Shown here: piece by piece, positions 44,302 through 51,970 of the stretch
How the letters are laid out: every line of letters begins with the position of its first letter
Numbering within the stretch: the stretch's first letter is position 1
NCBI GenBank assembly: GCA_030285985.1
Contig: CP127384.1
Location: 2,158,501-2,222,500 of the forward strand
Direction: 5' to 3'
DNA length: 64,000 nt
Source: Aquidulcibacter paucihalophilus
Lineage (GTDB): Bacteria; Pseudomonadota; Alphaproteobacteria; Caulobacterales; Caulobacteraceae
Notes under the pieces: model-generated
Database searches by the model: none
Told to the model about the DNA's origin: nothing
Seen by the model: the letters and a program-made list of their open reading frames with translations, nothing else
Program-made: the position numbers and the translations under genes

Positions 44302-44373
44302 TCACTTTCTGGATTGGAAAGTGAGCTTCACTTTCCACTTCGTCAAGTGATTATTTTCCGGATTGGAAAGTCA
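44302..44373. promoter_or_regulatory. Operator array: overlapping TCACTTTCC/GGAAAGTGA palindromes
   Basis: TCACTTTC (44302-44309), GGAAAGTGA (44316-44324) and TCACTTTCC (44328-44336) form two inverted repeats sharing the middle arm, with 6- and 3-nt spacers. A direct repeat of TTCYGGATTGGAAAGT occurs at 44307-44322 and 44356-44371, 49 bp apart, the second overlapping the end of the ATP12 gene. The layout, immediately upstream of paralogue 2, is what a self-repressing winged-helix dimer would use. Confidence 0.6.
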
Positions 44374-45132
44374 GCCCAGCGCGCGGAACCAGCGGTCCAG
44401 CATGACGGCTTCGGCGCGGCGGGCGGCGGTGCGTTCGGCGGCCTCGGCGTCGACGCCCCACTGGCGTTCCTGGAAGGCCTCGTCGAGGCGGCTGAGCTCG
44501 AAGGCGGCCTCGCCGGCCAGAACGCCGCGCTGGAGCGCCATAGCCAGCACGGCCGAGCCCAGCAGCGGCGTGGCCAAGGCCAGTCCGGTCAAGGCGAAGT
44601 CGTCGAGGCGCAGGGCCAGTTCGGCGACGCGGGCGATCGCGGCGGGGTCCTGCGGCCGATGGACGATGCCCTCGGCGGGCTCCAGCACCACGCCCAGTTC
44701 CAGCGCCGCCCAGTCACGCCAGGGCGTCCATTCGCGGGCCTGTTCGACGGCCAGGGAGGTCGGATGCTCCGCGAGGTAGCAGAGCAGGTCCGAGCCGGCG
44801 AAGGCGGCGATCTCTTCGGCCACGGCCTCGCGGACCTGCGAGACCCGGTCGATGGCGGTCGAGGCCAGACGGGTGGCGGGCATGGTCGCGGGATCGATGA
44901 ACTCGCCCTGGGCGGCCCATTCGTCCGCCGCCAGCCGCGCGGCGGCCTCGGTGGGCAGGCGCAGCGGGGCGTGGGCCGGCGTCTTCGGCGTGCGCCCGTC
45001 CAGCGTAACGGCCCAGCCACCCTCCCCTTCAAGCACGTCGACCGCCTTCCAGAAGCGCTTCAGTCGCTCCTCGGACTCGCGGAAACCCTTGCGGGCGGCG
45101 ACGTTGGGGTCCAGCGGCGGGATGTGGGGCAT
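44371..45132 (-). CDS. ATP12 family chaperone
   Basis: 253 residues. Typical segments RFWKAVDVLEGEGGWAVTLD, GRTPKTPAHAPLRLPTEAAA and ALVNEWAAQ-like AADEWAAQGEFIDPATMPAT, then SDLLCYLAEHPTSLAVEQAR and WTPWRDWAALELGVVLEPAE. ATP12 proteins assist F1-ATPase assembly (alpha subunit) in mitochondria and alphaproteobacteria. Its stop lies inside the operator array of the next operon. It follows the HAD gene by 7 bp. Confidence 0.92.
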   Translation of the reverse strand: MPHIPPLDPNVAARKGFRESEERLKRFWKAVDVLEGEGGWAVTLDGRTPKTPAHAPLRLPTEAAARLAADEWAAQGEFIDPATMPATRLASTAIDRVSQVREAVAEEIAAFAGSDLLCYLAEHPTSLAVEQAREWTPWRDWAALELGVVLEPAEGIVHRPQDPAAIARVAELALRLDDFALTGLALATPLLGSAVLAMALQRGVLAGEAAFELSRLDEAFQERQWGVDAEAAERTAARRAEAVMLDRWFRALG

Positions 45133-45139
45133 GTCGGTC

Positions 45140-45814
45140 TCAGGCGGCGCGGGTCAGGTCGGCGAAGCCGTCCAGCACCACGGTCAGTTCGGCGAAGGAT
45201 CGGGCGACGTGGCGGGCCCCGGCGGCCTGCTGTTCCTCGACCGTATGGAAGCCCCAGGCCACGCCCAGCGGCAGGACGCCGGCATTGATCGCCATCTCGA
45301 TGTCATGGGCGGTGTCGCCGATCATGATCGTCGTGGCCGGACAGGCGTCGCAGGCGGCCATGGCGGCGTGGAGCATGGCCGGGTCCGGCTTGCCGGGGCC
45401 GTCCTCGGCGCAGTGGGAGGAGATGAACAGGTCGGCCCAGCCCTCACGGGCCAGATTGCGGGCCACGCCGCGGCGGTTCTGGCCCGTCGCCAGCGCCAGC
45501 CGCCAGCCGTCCCGGTGCAGCCGACGCACGGTCTCCATGGCCCCCGGATAGAGGGGCTCCTCGTGCCCCTCCTGGTACATGCGGTTGAAGCTGGCGCGGA
45601 AGCCGGCGACGAACCGGGCCAGGGTCGGCGCATCGAGCCCCGGCTCCAGCACCGCCATGGCGTGCTCGAGCGACAGGCCGACGATCTGGCGCACCCGGTC
45701 GTACTCAGGCTCGGGCAGGCCGATGTCCCGCGCGGCCTCGCAGGCGGCGCGATGGATCGAGGCGCGGCTGTCGACGAGGGTTCCGTCGATGTCGAAGACG
45801 GCGAGGGGTCTCAT
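45140..45814 (-). CDS. HAD-superfamily hydrolase, phosphoglycolate phosphatase-like
   Basis: 224 residues. Motif I FDIDGTLVDS (nucleophile D8, D10), motif II ALATGQN, motif III KPDPAML and motif IV IGDTAHDIEMA. Cap domain at 16-80. The stretch resembles phosphoglycolate phosphatase, but substrate is not certain. The start overlaps the RluC stop by 4 nt (ATGA). Confidence 0.88.
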   Translation of the reverse strand: MRPLAVFDIDGTLVDSRASIHRAACEAARDIGLPEPEYDRVRQIVGLSLEHAMAVLEPGLDAPTLARFVAGFRASFNRMYQEGHEEPLYPGAMETVRRLHRDGWRLALATGQNRRGVARNLAREGWADLFISSHCAEDGPGKPDPAMLHAAMAACDACPATTIMIGDTAHDIEMAINAGVLPLGVAWGFHTVEEQQAAGARHVARSFAELTVVLDGFADLTRAA

Positions 45815-46845
45815 CGCTGGCGGCGGACCCCTTCGAACGGATCACTCTCGTTCCCTTCGGCTTCCTCGAAGCCGAAATGGATGAAGCCGGCGCGCATTTC
45901 GGGGCTCAGGGGGGCCTCGACCTTCAGCATGCCGCCGCGCGGGTGCTCCAGCTCGATACTGCGGGCGTGGAGTTGCAGCTTCAGCGGGCCCGACAGCTCT
46001 TTCGACTTCTCATCCCCGTATTTGGGATCGCCGAGGATCGGATGGCCGATGCCCGCCATATGGGCGCGCAGCTGGTGGGTCCGGCCAGTGAAGGGGCGCA
46101 GGGCCATCCACGAGGCGCGGTGGGCGGCGCGGCTGATGGTGGCGAAGGCGGTCTCGGCCGGTTCGGCGCGCGGATCCTTGCGGTCGGCCGGGCGCATCAT
46201 CTCGAAATCGTTGATGCCGGTCTTCTTCAGCGGCATGTCGATCTGGCCGGCGGCGGGCTTGGGGTTGCCGATGACGATGGCCCAGTAGGTCTTCTTGGCC
46301 TGACGCCGGGCGAAGGCCCCGGCCAGGCGCTTGGCCGCCTCGGGCCCCTTGCCGAGCAACAGGACACCGGAGGTGTCGCGGTCGAGGCGGTGCACCAGAC
46401 GCGGGCGGTCCATCCCCTCTCCCCAGGCCGACAGCAGGCGGTCGACGTGCCGGCTGGTCTTGGTGCCGCCCTGGACGGCGAGGCCGTGGGGCTTGTTGAT
46501 GGCGATGACCATGTCGTCCTCGTAGAGCACGAGGGATTTCGCGAATTTGATGTCCTGGGCGCTGAGGGTGTGGACGTCGCCGGCCTGACGCGAGGTGTCG
46601 TCGGGGATCGGCGGGACGCGCACGGCGGCACCGGCGGTCAGGCGGCCTTCGGGCTTGATCCGGGCGCCGTCGACGCGGATCTGGCCGCTGCGGGCCATCT
46701 TCTGCACCTGGATGTTGGACAGGTGCGGCCAGCGCCGACGGAACCAGCGGTCCAGCCGGATGCCGTCCTCGGCCTCCGCGACATAGATGGTCAGCACCTC
46801 GCGCTTGGGAGCGGGTTCGGCTTCCTGGATGGGTTCGTCAGTCAA
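45811..46845 (-). CDS. RluC-type 23S rRNA pseudouridine synthase
   Basis: 344 residues from a TTG ((M)TDEPIQEAEPAPKREVL) that overlaps the crcB stop; GGAG is 7 bases upstream. S4 domain (IRLDRWFRRRWPHLSNIQVQ) and catalytic HRLDRDTSGVLLLG, plus RPFTGRTHQLRAHMAGIGHP. RluA-family enzymes modify U955, U2504 and U2580 of 23S rRNA (RluC). The extended C-terminus and S4 domain fit RluC. The overlap with crcB and HAD ties three genes. Confidence 0.85.
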   Translation of the reverse strand: MTDEPIQEAEPAPKREVLTIYVAEAEDGIRLDRWFRRRWPHLSNIQVQKMARSGQIRVDGARIKPEGRLTAGAAVRVPPIPDDTSRQAGDVHTLSAQDIKFAKSLVLYEDDMVIAINKPHGLAVQGGTKTSRHVDRLLSAWGEGMDRPRLVHRLDRDTSGVLLLGKGPEAAKRLAGAFARRQAKKTYWAIVIGNPKPAAGQIDMPLKKTGINDFEMMRPADRKDPRAEPAETAFATISRAAHRASWMALRPFTGRTHQLRAHMAGIGHPILGDPKYGDEKSKELSGPLKLQLHARSIELEHPRGGMLKVEAPLSPEMRAGFIHFGFEEAEGNESDPFEGVRRQR

Positions 46846-47237
46846 AGGGCGGCTCCGAAGGCGCGGCGGGCGACCATCAGGCCGATAAACAGGGCGGCGA
46901 TCGACAGGATCACCGAGGCGGCGACGTAACCGCCCGCCATGGCCAATTGACGGCGCTCGATCATCAGCGCCGCCTCCAGCGAAAAGGCCGAGAAGGTGGT
47001 GAAGCCGCCCAGCACGCCGACGGCGGCGAACAGGCGCAGGCTCTCGCTGTAAGCCCCGCCCCGGAAGGCCAGCCAGCCGGCCAGCAGCCCCATCAGCAGG
47101 CCGCCGGCAACATTGACCGTCAGCGTGGCCCACGGCCACTGCGCAGCCGGAAACAATCGCGTGGTCCAGACGCCGACCCCGTAGCGGGCGACAGCGCCGA
47201 GGGCGCCCCCGGCTGCAACGATGAGAAAACGTGTCAT
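46842..47237 (-). CDS. crcB: Fluoride channel CrcB/FluC
   Basis: 131 residues with four helices. Motifs GGALGAVARYGVGVW, LTVNVAGGLLMGLLAG and GGFTTFSAFSLEA, the conserved Fluc pattern. It exports fluoride across the inner membrane as a dimer. Only ~47 bp separate it from the divergent DUF2214 gene, and I see no room for a crcB riboswitch. Confidence 0.95.
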   Translation of the reverse strand: MTRFLIVAAGGALGAVARYGVGVWTTRLFPAAQWPWATLTVNVAGGLLMGLLAGWLAFRGGAYSESLRLFAAVGVLGGFTTFSAFSLEAALMIERRQLAMAGGYVAASVILSIAALFIGLMVARRAFGAAL

Positions 47238-47284
47238 GGTGCGGGGCTTATACTCGACCCGGCGTCAAAGCGAAGGAGTCTGAC

Positions 47285-47725
47285 GTGCTCGATCTTGGAC
47301 TGGCCATTGCCCATCACATCGCGGCCTTCGGGCTTGTCGCCCTGCTGGCGATGGAAGGATTGGCCCTGAAGGACGGCGTGGTGGATCCGGTCCGGCTGGC
47401 GAAGATTGACGGAGTCTACGGCCTGGTCGCGGGTCTCGTCATCGCCATCGGCGTCTGCCGGGTGATCTGGGGGGGCAAGGGCTGGGCCTACTACGCCGAA
47501 AACCCGTTCTTCTGGAGCAAGGTGGGCCTGTTCCTGGCCATCGGCCTGCTGTCCATCGGGCCGACCCTGCTGATCCTTCGCTGGCGCAAGGCCGCGGCAG
47601 GCGCGGCCCCGTTCACGCCGCCTGCCGTCGAGCTGAAGCGGGCGCGCCAGTGGGTCGGACTTGAGGCCTTGCTGCTGCTTCCGCTGCTGGCGTGCGCGGC
47701 CGCCATGGCGCGATATCCGTTCTGA
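47285..47725 (+). CDS. DUF2214 membrane protein
   Basis: 146 residues; starts at GTG with AGGAG seven bases before. Helices: AIAHHIAAFGLVALLAMEGL, AGLVIAIGVCRVIW and WSKVGLFLAIGLLSIGPTLL. The KIDGVYGLVAGLVIAIGVCR and AYYAENPFFW segments match DUF2214. Unknown function; inner membrane. Confidence 0.88.
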   Translation: MLDLGLAIAHHIAAFGLVALLAMEGLALKDGVVDPVRLAKIDGVYGLVAGLVIAIGVCRVIWGGKGWAYYAENPFFWSKVGLFLAIGLLSIGPTLLILRWRKAAAGAAPFTPPAVELKRARQWVGLEALLLLPLLACAAAMARYPF

Positions 47726-47869
47726 CCGAAACTTCACTTGCCGCGAGGCAGGGTTAACGCCGATATCTAGCGACATGGCGCGGCTTCGCGCCAAGGGAGA
47801 ACGCCGTCCGCCCGGCGGCGCGATCTGCCATACTGACGGGCTGACGACTCAAGGGACCGCCGAAGCGCC

Positions 47870-49093
47870 ATGTCGCACGACGATCACAGCCACGGACACG
47901 ATGCCCACGGGCATGACAGCCACGGGGCGCCGCATGACGGCGGCCACGGTGGCCATGGCGCGGACGCCCGGCTGCAGGCTGCGCCGAATCCGCCGCCGCG
48001 CGGAGCCCAGGACAGCCCGAACCGGGCCGTTCCGCCGGCGACGCCGAGCCACGGCCGCGAAGCCCTGCGCGGCGGTGACGGCATCCTGCGCCCCATCTCC
48101 GAGAGCGAATATTTCTCCGCCACGCCCGAGGCCGAGGCGATCGTCGGCTCGCATATCGACGAATATTTCAACCAGCCGCTCGACATCTTCCCCTTCTGGG
48201 AGACCGACGGAAAACCGGACCGCTTCCACGTGCTGTTCAGCCGTCAGATCGAGGAGCGGTTCCCGGTCGACACCGACATCCGCAGCCGCATCCACGGCTA
48301 CGGCCGGCGGGTGTTCAAGGCGCTGGTGACCCATGTCACGGTCAAGCGGCTGAGCCAGGCCGGCGCGCTGGTCGCCTTCGCCGCCCTCGCCATTCTCGGC
48401 CCGGGCTGGTTCACAAGCTGGACCGGGTCCGCGGCGATGGGTCTGGGTCTGGCCGCCGGTGCCATGATCGCCGCCTTCGGCCTCTACTGGGGTCTGCAGG
48501 CGGTGCTGTTCATCCAGTACCGGTTCCAGCTCGAGAACGACTCCTATGAGCTGTCACGGGAGATCGTGCAGCGGACCCGCGAGCTGCAGAACCTGTTCAC
48601 CAGCGCCCGCGCCATGGCCGACCAGGCCGAAACCCAGTTCGCCAACGACGGCAAGGCCTGGGGCCAGCGCGCCCTGTATCTGACGCGGCTGACCATGTGG
48701 CTGGGCGCGCGGATGGAATACCTCGAAAAGCACGTCCAGATGGAGCTGTGGCGCGTGCGCCGCGAGCGCTACTGGATGCGCTGGGCCCAGCGGATCATGA
48801 CGCCGCTGGTGCTGATCGTCGGGCTCACGGTGCTGGCGCTCGAGCCCGCGCCGGCCACCGGCGAAGTCGGCTTCCGCGCCCTGCAGGGGCTGGCGGCCGT
48901 GCTCGGCCTGCTGGTCAGCTGGTTGTCCTATTTCCGCTGGCGCACGCCGACGGCGGCGATCCAGGACAAGCTGGGCGTCGACGGCTGGGTCCGCTACGCC
49001 TCGCTGGACGTCGACAACGCCGTCGCCGACCAGGTCCGACGCGACAAGGAGCGGCTGGTCGAATACCGGGCCCTGACGCGCGGCGGCCGCTGA
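47870..49093 (+). CDS. Membrane protein with His-rich N-terminus and coiled cytoplasmic tail
   Basis: 407 residues. The first 32 contain twelve His (MSHDDHSHGHDAHGHDSHGA), a possible metal-binding tail; a short Pro-rich linker follows. Two hydrophobic hairpins (about 165-210 and 309-355) give four helices, e.g. ALVAFAALAILGPGWFTSW and VLIVGLTVLALEPAPATGEV. The middle part is helical (SREIVQRTRELQNLFTSARA, LTMWLGARMEYLEKHVQMEL). I do not recognise the family. No metal transporter or sensor is next to it. Confidence 0.85.
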   Translation: MSHDDHSHGHDAHGHDSHGAPHDGGHGGHGADARLQAAPNPPPRGAQDSPNRAVPPATPSHGREALRGGDGILRPISESEYFSATPEAEAIVGSHIDEYFNQPLDIFPFWETDGKPDRFHVLFSRQIEERFPVDTDIRSRIHGYGRRVFKALVTHVTVKRLSQAGALVAFAALAILGPGWFTSWTGSAAMGLGLAAGAMIAAFGLYWGLQAVLFIQYRFQLENDSYELSREIVQRTRELQNLFTSARAMADQAETQFANDGKAWGQRALYLTRLTMWLGARMEYLEKHVQMELWRVRRERYWMRWAQRIMTPLVLIVGLTVLALEPAPATGEVGFRALQGLAAVLGLLVSWLSYFRWRTPTAAIQDKLGVDGWVRYASLDVDNAVADQVRRDKERLVEYRALTRGGR

Positions 49094-49099
49094 GAAGAA

Positions 49100-49211
49100 G
49101 TGATTGGTGGTTGGTGATGGGTGGCTGGCCGCCGCCTGTGCGGTGGCGCAGGCGGCGCCGCCCCTCCGCCGACAGAAGCGCCGAAATCACCAATCACCAA
49201 CCACCAATCAC
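49100..49211. terminator. Hairpin of tandem GATTGGTG-type units between convergent genes
   Basis: A perfect 19-bp inverted repeat, 49100-49118 (GTGATTGGTGGTTGGTGAT) and 49193-49211, encloses 74 nt with a nested GCCGCCTG/CAGGCGGC hairpin. The arms are 6 bp from one stop codon and 2 bp from the other. Both arms are made of repeated TTGGTG(A/G) units. Termination is inferred; there is no T-run. Confidence 0.5.
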
Positions 49212-49213
49212 CC

Positions 49214-49715
49214 CTACGGCCGCAGCCCGTCCTGAACGCTCCGGGCGTCGTAGGCGTTCGGGCGGTCCGGTTTCGACCCGTTCCCCATCACCACCTCGAG
49301 CGTGGTCGAGGTCGGCGACGGGCCGCTGAAATTCAGGCCCACCCCGACGCCGACGCCCGAGGTTGAGTAGCTGCCGTAGCGTCCCGATCCGCGACCGGCG
49401 CCGTAGCTGACCCCGAGGCTGGGTCGCATACCGCCGGCGCTGTCCAGCGCGGCCGTCGGTCCAGCGCTGGGTCACTTCAAACCAGTCATAGCCCTCGGCG
49501 GTGGTCAGCTCGGCCGCGCGCAGCAGGGCCATGTCCATCACCGGCCCGGGCGCACCGACACCGTTGTAGGTGACGCGGAAGCGGTTGGATTCAATCCGCT
49601 GCTCGGCATAGCCCTGCCCGCCCGGCCCCATCTGCGCACCATAGGGGGCGAGGCTGGCGCAGGCTGACAGCGCAAGACCGGCAGCGGCGATCAGGGGAAG
49701 GGTCAGGCGGCTCAT
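49214..49715 (-). pseudogene. CC0125/CC1285-type lipoprotein, frameshifted
   Basis: N-terminus MSRLTLPLIAAAGLALSACA with lipobox SAC, then QRIESNRFRVTYNG and LLRAAELTTAEGYDWFEVTQ, as in the Caulobacter CC0125/CC1285 lipoprotein family. The frame runs on out of register near 49435-49470. The matching C-terminus (SLGVSYGAGRGSGR ... NAYDARSVQDGLRP) lies in another frame, ending at 49214. Total length is 502 nt, one base off a multiple of three. One base too many (or two too few) explains it. A sequencing error is as likely as a real mutation. Confidence 0.7.
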
Positions 49716-49767
49716 GGCGGGTCTCCGGGCGTCCATGGGAGAAGCGTCGGGACAGGGGCGCGGGTTC

Positions 49768-49897
49768 CACCCCTCCACCATGCTTCGCATGGTCCCCCTC
49801 CCCATCCGCTTCGCGGACAGGGAGGAGACAAGAGGCGCCGCCCGTCTCCTCCCCATGCAATGGGGAGGGGGACCATGCGAAGCATGGTGGAGGGGTG
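49768..49897. repeat. 38-bp perfect inverted repeat with nested hairpins
   Basis: Left arm 49768-49805 (CACCCCTCCACCATGC...) is the exact reverse complement of right arm 49860-49897, each containing its own CATGCTTCGCATG palindrome. The 54-nt loop includes another TCTCCTCCC/GGGAGGAGA hairpin related to that at 6831-6867. Placed between the lipoprotein remnant and the pseudouridine synthase gene. This looks like a dispersed element, not coding. Confidence 0.75.
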
Positions 49898-49898
49898 C

Positions 49899-50624
49899 CT
49901 ACAGACCCGCCGCCGCCTTCAGCGCCTCGAAATCCTCCGGTGGCGGGGCCTCGACCGTGCGGTAGCCGCCTTCGGGATGGGGAAACACCAGCTTCGCCGC
50001 ATGCAGCATCAGCCGCGGCGCGCCCCGACCCGCGAACGTCAGCGCCCCGCCATAACGGGCGTCGCCAGCCAGCGGGCGACCGATCGAGGCCATGTGGACG
50101 CGCAGCTGGTGCATCCGGCCGGTGGCGGGGTCCAGTTCGACCAGCGCCCCGTCATCCGAGGCCGACAGGGTGCGGTAGCGGCTCAGCGCGGCCTGGGCAC
50201 CCGGCGTGTCGGCCGTGACCGCGCGCATATAGCTCTCGCGGCCGATCTCCTGCCGCAGCAGCGGTGTTTCGATGGTCCCGGCGCGCGGCTCGGGCGCGGC
50301 GGACAGCAGGGCCAGATAGGTCTTCCTGAACCGCCGCGCCTGCATGGCCTTGCCGAAGAAGCCGGCGGCGGGCTTGGTTTTGGCGGCGAGGATGACGCCC
50401 GAGGTGTCGCGGTCGAGCCGGTGCACCAGGTCAGGCCGCTTTCCGTTCGAGCGGGCAAAGGCCCACAGCAGGTCGTCCAGCGTATGGGCCTGGATGCGAC
50501 CGCCCTGGCTGGACAGGCCGGCGGGCTTGTTGAAGGCGATGACGGCCTCGTCCTCGTGGATCACCCACGAGCGGACGGCGGCGATGTCAGCTTCGCTCAG
50601 GGAGACGGGGGTACGGTCGGTCAC
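49899..50624 (-). CDS. RluA-family pseudouridine synthase without S4 domain
   Basis: 241 residues. Catalytic HRLDRDTSGVILA, substrate loop ATGRMHQLRVHMASIGRPLA and DARYGG. No S4 RNA-binding domain, unlike RluC at 45811. Modifies rRNA or tRNA uridine; target not certain (RluA- or TruC-like). 9 bp upstream of it is a membrane-protein gene on the same strand. Confidence 0.88.
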   Translation of the reverse strand: MTDRTPVSLSEADIAAVRSWVIHEDEAVIAFNKPAGLSSQGGRIQAHTLDDLLWAFARSNGKRPDLVHRLDRDTSGVILAAKTKPAAGFFGKAMQARRFRKTYLALLSAAPEPRAGTIETPLLRQEIGRESYMRAVTADTPGAQAALSRYRTLSASDDGALVELDPATGRMHQLRVHMASIGRPLAGDARYGGALTFAGRGAPRLMLHAAKLVFPHPEGGYRTVEAPPPEDFEALKAAAGL

Positions 50625-50633
50625 CGCGCCCGC

Positions 50634-51062
50634 TTAGCGCAGCAGCTCCCGCTTCGCCATGACCCATGCGTAGGCAGCGAAGCCTGCGAAGACCAGACAG
50701 AGGATGATCGGCATCCCGATCCCCTGGGCCCGCCAGGCGGCCGCATCAGGGTGCAGGACATAGACATAGGCCTGATCCAGCATGATGGCGGCGGCAGCGA
50801 CCGTCAGCAGCCATGCAGCCCAGACGCGACCCAGCCACAGGCTGACCGCGCCGAAGAAGAGGCCCCATACCGCGACCGCCCAGGCGATGCTGACCCAGAG
50901 CGGCTGGCCAAACACCAACGCCTGCCAGTCCGCCGGGACCGTGGCCAGATAGCCCGCGTCGCGTCTGGTCATCATCAGCCAGTCCCAGGCCCCCTGCGTC
51001 CAGACCAGGAGCGCGAGACCGCCGACCAGCCAGAGATGCCAGACGCGCCGCTTCGGGCTCAA
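50634..51062 (-). CDS. Small membrane protein (paralogue pair, B)
   Basis: 142 residues, four helices (HLWLVGGLALLVWTQGAWDW, SIAWAVAVWGLFFGAVSLWL, AAWLLTVAAAAIMLDQAYVY, IILCLVFAGFAAYAWVMAK). Paralogue of the neighbouring gene with which it overlaps by 4 nt: both have WHLW.VG...LW....D..M..T and end in WxM(A/S)KR. No known family; inner membrane. Confidence 0.78.
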   Translation of the reverse strand: MSPKRRVWHLWLVGGLALLVWTQGAWDWLMMTRRDAGYLATVPADWQALVFGQPLWVSIAWAVAVWGLFFGAVSLWLGRVWAAWLLTVAAAAIMLDQAYVYVLHPDAAAWRAQGIGMPIILCLVFAGFAAYAWVMAKRELLR

Positions 51063-51532
51063 CGCAGGACGCCGCGCTTCGACATCGTCCAGGCGTACCA
51101 GGTGAAGAAGGCGCAGCCGGCGGCGATGACGACGTTCATGATCACGATCATCGACGAGGCCACCTTGACCCCGTCCTGCATCATGAAGCCCATCACCTTG
51201 CCACCGTCGCTGAGGCCATAGGTGTAGAGCAGGCTGAGCAGGAAGGCCCCGAATGAGGCGGCGAAGACCGGAAAGGCCAGCTTGTTGCGCAGCAATAGCA
51301 GGAGCGAGCCCAGCACCCCGCCCCAGACGCCCACAGCCCAGATGGCGGTCATCCAGACCGGCATGGCCTCATAGTAGGCGATCTGGTCCGGCGTCATGCC
51401 CGCGGTCGCCATATAGGCGGCCCCCTGGGTCATGCTCATCGTGTAGTCGTAGCCGCCGTAGGCATTCCACAGCACGGCGATGACGCCTACCGCCCACAGG
51501 TGCCAGGGCGTTTTCACAGTCATATCGGTCAT
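51059..51532 (-). CDS. Small membrane protein (paralogue pair, A)
   Basis: 157 residues. MTDMTVKTPWHLWAVGVIAV, GGYDYTMSMTQGAAYMATAG, then helices AIWAVGVWGGVLGSLLLLLR, VFAASFGAFLLSLLYTYGLS and MIVIMNVVIAAGCAFFTWYA. The duplicated organisation suggests a two-subunit membrane unit. Start at the first ATG, with a second Met at position 4. Confidence 0.78.
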   Translation of the reverse strand: MTDMTVKTPWHLWAVGVIAVLWNAYGGYDYTMSMTQGAAYMATAGMTPDQIAYYEAMPVWMTAIWAVGVWGGVLGSLLLLLRNKLAFPVFAASFGAFLLSLLYTYGLSDGGKVMGFMMQDGVKVASSMIVIMNVVIAAGCAFFTWYAWTMSKRGVLR

Positions 51533-51595
51533 GGTCCCCTCCCAAGGTTGATCGATGAGGGGGACGGTAGTCCCAAAACCACTGTTACGGCAACG

Positions 51596-51970
51596 TCAGG
51601 CAGGCGCGACCCGCCACGGTGGATTCACGCGGTTTTCGCCGGCAAAATACAGGCACAGGCGATTGCCGTCAGGGTCACGAAGCCGGGCCTCGCGCCAGAG
51701 CCAGCTCTGGTCCACCGTGTCACTGTCGAAATCGACGCCGGCGGCCTTGAGGGCGGCGACCCGATCATCGAGGTCATCGCACTCGAAATAGACCATGGTC
51801 CCGCCGGGTGCGGGGACCTCGGCGAGGTGGATCGAGAAGGTCGCACCGCCCGGGCAGAGGAAGCGGGCGTAGTGGTCGCTGGACACGATCAGTTCCAGCC
51901 CGAGCCGCTGGTAGAAGGCGCGGGCGCGGGGAATGTCGGAGACCTCGACGGTGACCTGGTTGAGGTTCAT
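51596..51970 (-). CDS. VOC-family protein
   Basis: 124 residues, one VOC module: QVTVEVSDIPRARAFYQRLG, LELIVSSDHYARFLCPGGAT, VPAPGGTMVYFECDDLDDRV and RLRDPDGNRLCLYF. Metal-dependent lyase/dioxygenase-type fold; activity unknown. Its start overlaps the rarA stop by 4 nt, coupling the two. Confidence 0.85.
   Translation of the reverse strand: MNLNQVTVEVSDIPRARAFYQRLGLELIVSSDHYARFLCPGGATFSIHLAEVPAPGGTMVYFECDDLDDRVAALKAAGVDFDSDTVDQSWLWREARLRDPDGNRLCLYFAGENRVNPPWRVAPA

Noticed and set aside
47238-47284. Possible fluoride riboswitch between crcB and DUF2214
   Set aside because: The 47-bp divergent space is too short and contains no recognisable crcB-motif pairing.
49694-49856. Upstream extension of the lipoprotein frame into the repeat
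   Set aside because: The signal peptide starts clearly at MSRLTLPL (49715); the upstream part is translated repeat DNA.
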